Positions 30,303-42,300 of a stretch of 64,000 nucleotides of DNA are shown piece after piece. Under the pieces are notes generated by a model, which saw only the letters and a list, made by a program, of their open reading frames with translations, made no database searches and was not told the origin of the DNA. Source of the stretch: Nematopogon swammerdamellus (Eukaryota; Arthropoda; Insecta; Lepidoptera; Adelidae); NCBI GenBank assembly GCA_946902875.1, contig OX336344.1, positions 20,171,791 through 20,235,790 of the forward strand. Direction: 5' to 3'. The position numbers and the translations under genes are program-made. Within the stretch, counting starts at the first letter, position 1. Every line of letters begins with the position of its first letter.

Positions 30303-33300
30303 CTGTGAAGGAAAACCAGTTGGTGGATTAATTGTGTTCTATTTTAGAAGGACAGCAAGGAGCCTTCCGGTGCGTATGTAGACTACCTTTAACCTATAAC
30401 CTAGTACTATAATTATAAAGAGGTAAGTTTGTAAGTTTGGATGTAGGTGGTAATCTCCGATAAAATCTTTGACCAATATTTATAATGGACCTTCAGGATG
30501 GACATAGGCTATGCGAGCGAAACCTCGGGCAAAAGATAGTTAGTTACCTATAACCTGGGGATCTTCAAAGGGCGTTTCAACAAATGTGTGCCTTATAGCT
30601 GACATGGCGCATCGTTAGGCCTATATTCGCGAAAATCCGCAGTGACGATTCTGGATAGTTTCAATCACTGAGACAAGTCAGAAACATAAATAAAAACTAC
30701 TCTTCGGGACGACGACATCAAGTACGTCGGCGGAGAGCAGTGGTTCCGTATCGCTGAAGGTCGGGAGGACTGGAGGAAAATTGGAGAGGCGTATGTCCAG
30801 TAGTGGACTCTTACACGCTGACTGACTGACTGACTCTTATAAATCATTATTTTCGTGAATAGACCCGCTCAACGAGGAGTGGTGTTATTGGTTGTGCCTG
30901 GTCCTCTATCAGATTTTTGGACACAGCCTTCCGTGACGGCTGTAAAATTCAGTAATTCCACCGTTCTAAAAGACTGCCAAAATTACCACTCCACGCCCCT
31001 CTATACCACCAATATTCGATGGACCACATCCTTTTGAATACCTATGTAGATGTTTATAGAGAATACATATAGGCAAACAATGTCATGATTGCAAGGGTCT
31101 GACTCGTTCCGGTGTCAATGCAGCCTATGAATCTAACATCTGGTAGGCCATAGGTACACATATAAATTAAGAAACAGATTTATGTTCATTTGGTTTCATG
31201 TGTTCCTGGATTTGATTCAACTACTTTCGTCCTGAGAAACCGACATACATGCTCGTAGGTATTCAACCTCCTATAATCTGGGTTTGTTAATAGAATATAT
31301 TATTTTAATTTAATTAAAACATTGCAATTACCTTGCTCTGATGGGTCGATGTGTTTGTTCACAATGGGTCTTTGCACTGTCAATGATCCTGAAGATACCA
31401 GCCCCACAATGGGCACTTCAACAAAAACAAAAAAAAGGTTAAGTTCCCTTTTCTAGATATTTATATTACATAAACCTAAAAACCTAAAAGAAATAATGCA
31501 GATAAGCTGCTCAACCGATATATTTCAAAATTCTCTCAAACTGATATAGTCGTAATTCTAGTAAGTCCTAAACCAAGTAAAAGGAAAAAAATAAACATAA
31601 ATGGAACTACAAACTAACTTAGAATACAATACAATAAACGACATACAATACAACTAACAGTAAAGCAAAATAATAATGCCGGCAATAAGAGGAGAACATT
31701 GATATTCTAAGTTATAACCCTAGATTATCATTAGCGTTATAATATCATCGGCAAACAACATAACAATGAATTACCCAGGAAGACGAGGAGGGTTGTATTG
31801 GAGACGATGAGAGCGAGCTTGCTGGTCGCTAGTGAGGCGCCGCTCAGCACTCCGATCATCTCATCGGACATTTGGTAGCGGTTCTTCAGCAGCTTTAGCG
31901 TGAGGATGGTGCCTGCAATTGGAGACATGCGATACAGTGCCACCTCTTTATAAGCGGTTGGGCTGTCAACAACAAGTCAGGCGCCTTCGTTCCAGTTATC
32001 GCAATCGTTCCAAAGAATCAGTCATTGAGCATTAGACGTTGTTAGACATACACTGTTAGACATACACCTCTCCAATAGCTATCCACCTCCCGGACTTCAG
32101 CGGCGCGGAAACGCTGTTTACCTCCGATGAACCCGATGTCGTCGTTCTTACCTGACGGGTTTCTTCCTACCCTCAGTTTTTCTGGGGATACCTCTGGGGA
32201 TAATTTCGAAAGTTTACGGTGATGAAACAGCTTAGTGCAATGATTCTAATGATCTGGTTAGCTCTTCTTTTAGACGAAATTTTTCATGGCACCTACATTG
32301 TAGACCTGGCTCTTGAAATTTTATCTTTTTGTGCCATGTAAGCCTGCAAAGGCAAAAGGCTGACTTTTCAGTAAAATTTTGGAAATACAACACAAAAGTA
32401 TGCTTACCGAAGAACATAATGGCATATTTATAAGCAGAGAACATTCCATAGAGTAGGTCGTCCCACACAAACTTATTCCTGAAGTAAAGGAATGAGATCA
32501 AATCGTCGGCTGAAAATGAAAAGACATTAACACAGACAATCAAATAATATATCAGGTAGACATTTGAATTTTCACGTTAAAACTGAAAAGACTGATCAGA
32601 TTTTTACTTTCTACCTACATTAAAATTATTTTTCTCCATACCGATTTTTTCCTGCCACTTCACTTCCTTCCTTACACAAGTGAGCATCAATAAAATCTCG
32701 TGCCCGCGCCTTTCTCGCATCCACGTCAATGTTGCCGTGAGCTCCCGAGTACTCCTGTTCGCCGGCCGGTCGATAGCACAGCAGAAAGTCAGCGTGTGCA
32801 AAGGAGCAGGATTGTGTCTAGCCAGTTACACACAAGGGAAGCCATCAAAACGGTAGGCATCAAGACCGTCGTACCAACCGCACGTCCAGGCCTGGACACA
32901 CAGCTGCGTACGTCGCTGGAGCAAGTCTGTGGCACCCATCACATGTAAATGGACACCAGGGTGAGCGAGGAGGCGACACTCAAAGTCTACGATGCATGAA
33001 GGAGCCAGGTGCGTACCCTATCCTTCTCTCCTTGGTCAAATCTCACATACATATTATTACAGCTAGCTACCAGCTACATTGACCACAATCACTTTCAGAT
33101 GATTAGTTCGTAGTTGTTCTATGCACTATCATAGCGTAAATTCTCTTCGGATTTAGAATTTGTCAATTGACTCGATGATGCTGAGAAAGGAAACCGACGA
33201 CGGCGGCGGCGTATTGAAAGGCTGGGACCTACTTTAAAAAGGCCTTTGGCCAGCCAGAGAGGAATTGCCGCACCCAGCGCATTTAGAAACCAAGTTCTTA

Positions 33301-36300
33301 TGATGTTTAGAGCATTATTTGCATTTTGTATAGAAATTTTGTTTTTGAGTTTTTTTTCTGTGACCTTCACCTCTAACATAATATATATATATTATTTTAT
33401 GGAAACTGACACGGTTGGCTACATCACCTACAACATCCGTGATGTCAGCCCATAGCACCGGGTGGACTTGGTGCCACGTCAGTGCTTCCCTTCGGTCGTG
33501 CCGGCTACACTGAACTGGACGGAAAACACAAACTATTTACATAGCCGTTTCGCCCGTCGTTTCGCTCAGTGCGGTGGTACCAACCCGGCCGGGATGAACC
33601 CTATCACCTAGTAAGGTAAGAAGGGTACCAGTTTAACGTGCAATCCGAACCACGGTCAGCCTCCAACGGTCGAGCGGTCACCCATCCAAGTACTGACCGC
33701 GCTCAGCGTTGCCGACCGTGCCACTAAGCTACCGAGGCTGACGATGAACACAGTTCGCATACAGGCGGATTTTTACATAACATAGTTCGAATTGAAAAGT
33801 AGCATTTTACAGGCAATCCTAATAAAGAAATGAAATGCTTCACCTTCAAACATAGCTCGATCCATCATGGCAACAAGAACCATCATCAGCACGATGGTTC
33901 TCCTATGATGAGGCCGCTTCGCCAGCAGACAGCGGACCGCAGCCACTGGCAACCGCACGTCCAGCACCGAAACTCTGTTCTCCGAGTTCACTCGCACGTC
34001 GCGCACGCGGCGCCACACGTACACGAGCGCGCACACCTGCAAAACATTCACGCATACACCTCATCATCATCATCAGCCCGTATCGGTCCACTGCTGGACA
34101 TAGGCCTCTCCCAAGGCACGCCACCCTCTTCTCATCCATCCACTCCCGGCTACCTTTTTTAGGTCGTCTGTCCACCTAGCCGGGGGGCGTCCCACGCTAC
34201 GTTTGCTTGTACGTGGCCTCCATTCGAGCACCCGTCTACCCCATCGGTTGTCGGGTCTACGACAGATGTGCCCAGCTCACTGCCACTTCAGCTTGCTTAT
34301 TTTCTTAGCAATGTCGACTACCTTAGTTCTTTGACGTATCACGTCGTTACGGATTTTATCGGTCAAAGAAATGCCGAGCACTGCTCTTTCCATAGCTCGC
34401 TGAGCGACTTTAAATTTGTGGACCAGGCCCATCGTCAGGGTCCACGTTTCCGCTCCATACGTCATTACTGGCAGAACGCACTGATTAAAAACCTTCGTCT
34501 TTAATGACTGTGAGATGGAGGATGAAAAGATGTGGCGGAGTTTCCCAAATGCCGCCCAGCCTAGCTGAATCCTTCTGCTGGCCTCCTTGTCACAGTTGTG
34601 CGCATACACCTGTAACAAATTAATACACACACCTCCAGCACATTTTTTTATTTTTTTTAATGTAATCCGGGATGGGTGGCTGAGTCGGAGGGGCCAAAGC
34701 GCATGCTCCGACCAGGTTGTTGGTACCACCGCACCGAATGAAACGTCGGTCGAAACGGCTATGTAAATAGTTCGTGTTTTCCGTCCAGTTCAGTGTAGCT
34801 GACATGAAATGAAGGGAAGCACTGACGTGGCACCTATTTAACACGGTGTTATGGGCTGACATCACGGATGTTGTAGGTGATGCAGCTAACCGTCACAGTT
34901 TCCATAAAAAAAAAATTACAAGAGTTAGTTCAAATAAACTGATTAAACACCGGTGATGTAAAACTGCCAAGGGCGTTAGCCTTCTCTTATCTAATTGATA
35001 AGAGAAATACTGAATTTGATGAACACTTCAACTTCAACAGGATCACGCTATCAAGGCTTTCCCACATCAACAGTGGAGTGAATGACGTCTGCGGTTTAGG
35101 GGTCTTCTGTGGTTTAGACAAATAACATACATACATACATAGCGTCACGCCTGTTTCTCGGTGGGGTAGGCAGAGACAACGGATCTTCACGTGCCACGAT
35201 CCTGACACACCTCTGCCGCCTCTTCCACTCCCATAATGTTCATCATGCATGCTCGTCGGTTACAGGTACTACGTACTTGACCCTTTTGAGCACATGCCGA
35301 TCTGGTCCAGGTACGTGCGTCTAGGGCGACCCTTCCCGACTCTTCCACTCACATTTGCTTCATACATTTATTTCGTTAGTCTCCTATCATCCATTCTTTC
35401 AACATGACCGATTCTTCCAATTGATTGAGTCAAATAACTCTTTCAGTTTCAGTTTAGCTACATACGCTAGGCTTGTACTGACAATACATTATAATTTTTT
35501 CTAAACCCCCCATTTTGAAAATGTTTGAAGACACTCAGGAGTCAGTAAAAACGCTCACCTGAAGACCGTTCCAATTTTCGCGGTAAGACATATAGCAGGA
35601 TATATAGGAGCAATTTTGCACTCAAAATTGCGTGGCGACCATATATAGATGATTCAAGCGTGTCCGGCGCGGTGAGTGACGAAAATTTATGGATGGGATC
35701 AGGAGGGATAATGGGAGCCAAATCAACAGAGCATCGGCTATGATAATATGATGATGGATAAGTATCTACCTAAATGTCTCTTGGCTTACCTGAACGAACA
35801 GTGCCGTAGCGTAGACACCATAGAAATCGAACTGTCGGAATATAAGAGGTCCTGCGATCCAGCCCACTACGTTAGCGAGTTGTATGGCGGCCCGGACGCT
35901 ACCGTATGCTATTGTCGGGTCTCGCCCTGTCTGCTTGCATACCTGAAAAAACAGTATTTTTGTGGAACCTGACATCATTGGTTACTTCATCTGATCCCGT
36001 GATGTCAGAAATTTCACCGTGTTCCAGTCGTTACTTGTCATGTCAGTGCTTCTCTTAGCCTCTCCGGTTACACTGAATTGATCGAAAGTATGAAGAATGT
36101 TATAGTCAACCGCACTTCATTCAGTGCGGTGGTATCAAACCGGACGGGCTTAACCCTACCACCTATGGTCGTTTTAACAAGCTCCGTTCTCAAGTCTCGC
36201 CCAATAGTTATTTTTCAGTTAAAGTTAATTTTTTTTATATATTTAGACTTAGGATATTTCAAGAGAAGCGTAAAAAGGCATCTGTCAAGGCCGGCATGGC

Positions 36301-39300
36301 ATCCGTAGCCCCTGTTGGAAACCGAATGCTTTTGGGCGTCGTCGGCTCAACAATCCACGCTGACGACGGCGCTAAGTGTTTAGCGTATCCATAAAAAAAC
36401 ATTTCACAGGAGTTAACCGACAGCTTTAAAAATCGGTTAACGTAAATACGGAACCTTCAAATATATGGAGAACTCAATTTTATTTTTCAAATTTACCACA
36501 GTTGCTTTTAGGAATATATTTAGTTTAACCCTCAGTTTAACCCTCTGAAATATGAGGCATAAAATCACAAAACATATTCGATAGGGGCTTCTTCCAGAAC
36601 TAACAATGTAACGTACATCACTGACGTAGCAGAATCCAGCGGCAACGAGCATATTGAAAGCCCCTCCCAAAGCAACTGGCATTTGTATCAGATACATAAT
36701 CCAGCCTGCCGACAATCCCGGGAAGGTCAACAGGGCGAGGGCGTTGATCGAGGAGAGGCACATGCCAAGCAGTGACATGATGAGCAGAGGCTTGCGGCGG
36801 CCGCTGCAGTCGCTCCAGGGACCCAGAAACATGAGGACAGTTGTGCAGACCACGGCGAAGATTAACCCTCGCGGTGCCTTTATTCTGGCGACGTGCTCTT
36901 GTATAGCAATCTGAAACATCATGCTAAGTACGCTAAGGTGGTCTTTCATTGAGGGACTATAGGCCCCATAAGCAAATACGGTGAAAATTGCACGGGTGCA
37001 ACCAAGATGGCGTCAGGCCGGTTTTTCGGGTTAGTTTTTCAACATGCACAGAAGTGTGTTCAAATAAAGAAAAAGCTCTAAAGGTTCCGTACTATCGTCC
37101 ACCACACAATATATATTTGTGTAATTTGTTTACCAAAATTATTATATTTAAAAAAATAAAAAACGCTTAAATAAAAACTACAGCAACCGTTTGACTATCA
37201 GGTTAACCATTGCTTCTTGTATTTTATCTTGTTGAAGAAACCTGCAGTTTAACTGTAACACAATTAAAATAAAAATGTTAAGAGGACTAGGAGAACAGGG
37301 GCACCCCTCCCCAGGGGCGGTAATTTTTTGCACATTTTTGCTATATCATTAAGACTACTGAACTTTAAATAATTGTAAAGAAAATATTTTTATAGTCCTC
37401 ACAGTTAGCCCTTTCAATGGGTAGCACACGATAAGTTAATTAAAACTTTTTTTATTTTTACCAAAATTACTCCGCATCTAAATCTAAATAAATTGTTATC
37501 TAGTTATTGACGATTTAGCGATAATATGTGCGGCATCAAGATCTATCATTAGGCCAAATTCAAGTTTATACGTTGCTTCGTTTTCGAGAAAAACCTCTGA
37601 GACAGACGGACGGACACGGAGTGATCTTATAAGAGTTCCGTTTTTAACTTTTAAGGCACGGAACCCTAAAAAAACTGTTTAAAAAAATATAAAAACCGCC
37701 TTCAAAAATGTATGAAATAAAAAAAAATCGAACCCTACAGTTGAAGGCGGTGCTAAAGAAGGCTACACAAATCACACAGGATATCATCCACTCATGTTTT
37801 CTTTCATGCATCATTTTTGCTTGCTTTAGCTTTTTAGTATTTTTTTGCTATTAATGTACTCGGCGGAATCGCTCGGCCTTCGGCCTCGCGATTCCGCGTC
37901 GCTTTCCAATCCGATCTTGACCAAATTGAAATGGGACCACACGGGAAGCACCAGCTTTTAAATAAAAAAAGAATCATCAAAATCGATTCACCCAGTCGAA
38001 AGTTGTTAACAAACATAAAAAAAATACATCGAATTGAGAACCTCCTCCTTTTTTTAAAGTCGGTTAAAAAGGTCAAAAGGGTTGAAGCACAAATTAAATA
38101 CCTCTGCTTGCCTAGCCTGCTCCCCAACACCTTGATCGCAGACCTGCTCTGAGTAATGTAGGTCCACCAGGCAAGCTGTCCTCATGTACAAATTGATCTG
38201 TGACGTCTGAGTTAGGAAGAGCGCCAGCAACGCTCCGCCTAACACCGGCTCTAGTGTCATCTCGGAAAAGAATCCGGCGATTCTTCCTTTTGTTCTGGTG
38301 GCGGTTGCGTTCTCATGGCCATCTTCTCTGAAATGTTAAAAGATTGTTGTTGTTTGTTTATTTAGCATCTATTGGCAGTACACTGCGCTCAGATTTGTCA
38401 TATTTACATTGTAACATTCCGCCAGTTCGATTATCACAGCGAAGAAGAAACTTCACTGGAATTTTTTTCAATGTACACTTAGCGCGTCTTGCACCAACAC
38501 GAGTTTAAAGTTAAGTAGCGAGTTATGGATTTAAACGCGGTTCACACATACAACGGGTGCTAGTTTAACGAGTTAAACTGGTTTATATATTAAATTTGTG
38601 TTGGTGCAAGTGGGCCTTAGTCTCTACTTTACAAAAATGTTTGCTACTGCCTAGACAGGCATGTGCTGATTTGTGACAGATACAGCAATTTTGAGTTTAT
38701 GAGCCTTGTGGATAGTTGTAACTGAGGTGGATTTTTTTACAGAAACTGATACGGTTGGCTACATCACCTACAACATCAGTGACGTCAGCCCATAACACCG
38801 GGTGAACTTGGTGCCATGTCAGTGCTTCCCTTCATTTCATGTCGGCTGCACTGAACTGGATGAAAAATACGAACTATTTACATAGCCGTTTCTGTGTTAT
38901 GGGCTGACATCACGGATGTTGGAGGTGATGTAGCCAACCGTGTCAGTTTCCATAAAATATCTTATTATGGAGATAAAACACATCCAAAACGGCCATTAAT
39001 TAATTGGTTCTGACTAAATCATACAAAATCTACATACCTACATATTCATGTGTTGTCTTGTTCCTTGTTTCGAACCAAGATATACGACGTGGATAAACAG
39101 ATGCGACATTTTTATTGGGCTACCTCAGGCCAAATAGTTTAACACAAATTATCTAAAAACCCGACAGCGAAGAACGACAGAAAGTTGATTGAAAATGCTG
39201 TAGTCGCGCTAATAGTCATTTTTGTGAAGTGAAAACTTCTTTAGCGGCGCTTGGGTAAAAAATTTTAAACTCGCGTCATCGCGTCCTCGTCAGATCTCGA

Positions 39301-42300
39301 AAAGCGAAATGTAACCAAGTCATTGCATTAAGGGTTAAGTTACAGTGGCACGGGATCAATTCTGTTCACGACATCGAGTCAGCGTCATTATTACTTAAAA
39401 TGTAACCTTCGGGATCTGCCGGCACTCCCGGAGTGCAACTGTTAAGTAGGGTTCCGTAACACGTTTATGGCTGTCCATTCTACTAAGTTCTGCAAAATTA
39501 ATGTAGGGTTCCGTAACAAATGCATGTCTGTCCGTTCTACTAAATTTAACATTTATTTCAAAATTAATGTAGGGTTCCGTAACAAATGCATGTCTGTCCG
39601 TTCTACTAAATTTTACAATTTTCAACCAAGGCCCTCCGACGGTTATTTTATAATAAAAGTAGGGTTCCGTAACACGTTTATGTCTGTCCATTCTACTAAG
39701 TTCTGCAAAATGAATGTAGGGTTCCATAACAAATGCATGTCTGTCCGTTCTACTAAATTTAACATTAATTTTTTTATTGTTTTTTTTAAGCAATGTTACG
39801 GGGTTCTTTTCACTTCTGCCGGCACTCCCGGAGTGCGTGGCTTTTTTTTTATGGAAACTGACACGGTTGGCTACATCATCTACAACATCCGTGATGTCAG
39901 TCCATAACACCGGGTGAACTAGGAGCAATGTCAGTGCTTCCCTTCATTTCATGTCGGCTACACTGAACTGCAAACTATTTATATAGCCGTTTCGACAGAC
40001 GTTTCATTTAGTGCGGTGGTACCAACCCGGCCGGGTTAAACCCTACCACCTAGTAATATAAGAAGGCATTCATATCCCTTAGTCGCCTATTACGACATAC
40101 ACGGGGGGAGATGCAGTGGAGCTATTCTATTAAAGTACCGGCCCCAAACGGTACTGCAAAGAACGTTGGAAAGTTAATCGAAAATGCTGTAGTCGCCCTA
40201 CCTATCTATTTGAATCCTTCTACACGTCCGACTACAAGCATTTTCGATCAACTTTCCGTTTTATTTCCTTCGTTTTTCTTAGTCGGGTTTTATAAAAAGA
40301 TTTATTTTTTATTTTTATTACATTAATTTTAGTTCTAAACCATTAAGTGTTATATATTTTTGAGATCTCAGTTTCAAGCTCAAGGCAATGGATAGGGCTG
40401 TGGATGGGTTTTAGAGAAATTTTATTTTGTTTAGTTGGACCATATGGCGACTGGCGCCTGTCATATTGAATTTTCTAAAAAAATATGGTATACCTACCTA
40501 CCACAGAGCACGTAATACCGCGCGCCGCACCTCCTAGAGGCGCCCTGAGCGCGATTTCCCTACAACGGCGTTGAAGCCTGTAGGCGTGGCCTATGACTTA
40601 CATATGTGTGTTGTGCGTGTGCATTTGTTTTTGCGTGTGCCTAACTTACTCCTCTTTGTGTGTAGTGTCGATACTAACACACACACACACATACGAAGCG
40701 CTAGTAGCACTGCGTCCAGTTATTGGGTTTCAAATATTATCGCTTAGGGCGTCTCTAGGAGGGGGCGCGCGCGGGGGGTATTCCGTGCTCTGTGCTACCT
40801 ACCCATCTAGTTGAGATAAACCAAATGAAACAATTATCAAATTACACAGAATTTTCATATTTGTCAGAATTATCCAAATCGGCCGAGTCGTTTAGGAGTT
40901 TTTTTTTGTTTTTTTTTATGGAAACTGACACGGTTGGCTACATCACCTACAACATCCGTGACGTCAGCCCATAACACCGGATGAACTTGGTGCCACGTCA
41001 GTGCTTCCCTTCGGTCGTGCCGGCTACACTGAAGACGGAAAGCACAAACTATTTCGACCGATTAATTCAGTGCGGTGATACCAACCCGGGCGGGTTAAAC
41101 CCTACCACCTAGTAATATAAGTCGCCTTTTACGACATACACAGGGAGGGAGGGATGCAGTGGGGCTATTCTTTTAAAGTACCGGCCCCACACGGTATATT
41201 CATCCTAAAACACATATATACATACATACAAACATTTAATTTAAACACAAGGAGGGCCTATTGGCTTCACCGTAGTCGGGTAAAAGGAGATACATAATTA
41301 GACAGATTTTTTCTTTAGATTTATAATGTCAATATTTGAATTATCATAAAATAGTAATAATAACAAAATGTGCCAATAAATCAATGTGTTTCGATAATCC
41401 TAAAAGCTAAGTAATCCGACATTAAAAAAAAACGGTCAAGTGCGAGACGAACTTGTTCACTTAGCGTTTCGTGACTAACAGTTTTTGTCACATAATTTTA
41501 AAAGTGTATTCTGCATTAATATCTACTTCTTATAAAAGGATACTGTCTCTCTGTGTGTATGAGTGTCAATGTTTGTTTGAGGTAAACTCTGGAACCACTG
41601 AACAGATTCTAGTAAGGTAAAACCTACAGTTTTACTTGGAATCCGAACAACGGTCAGCCACCAACGGGCGACCGATCTCAACATTGAGCTAGCGAGACTG
41701 GCAGCCGAGTTGGCGCTATACCTACTAAATAGCCCTACTAACTCTGCCATTTACGGTAGACGGTTCACACACAACAGTTGGGTGGTTGAGTAGTGTCAGC
41801 GAGAGTGTTTGTTTCATCCAGCGTCGAGCCGTAAGACTGGTGGGTGTCCCGATATCGAGAACCACTGCAACTTCGAAGGCTTTTTCTTCGAGAAATATGT
41901 GGTATTTGTGATAATCTTTTAGGAATAGTGATGACTCGTACTGTTTAAACAGTGGCAAACATTTTTGTAAATATAGACTAAACGTAAAAAAAAAATATGC
42001 AGCGAAGTTTCTTGCCAGTTCTTCTTCGCTGTGATAATCGAACTGGCATAATGTTAAAATATGACGAATCCGAGTGCAGTGTACTATCTATGAATGATGA
42101 ATAAAGAATAAAGGCTCCCTAAGTGTCGCTTCTTCCATGGGGTGTGCTCGGAGGAGCTGTTTAACGCGATCCCCTTTCCACCTACGCACCACACGCACTG
42201 GGCAGGGATTGCATGCATACACCGCGGATGCGTTCCAATCGGTTCTGAAGATCTTTCCTCTACAGAACCAGTAAACTCTGGAACGCTCCATATATTTCCT

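Noticed and set aside
32604..32948. Overlapping frames in intron 5 of the SLC46-like gene
   Set aside because: The flanking exons join in phase without it and neither frame shows a membrane or other conserved motif.
39395..39928. Open frames of 146-177 codons on both strands
   Set aside because: They cross the family H minisatellite and a SINE tail; the repeated peptide (MSVRSTKFN-type) follows the DNA repeat.
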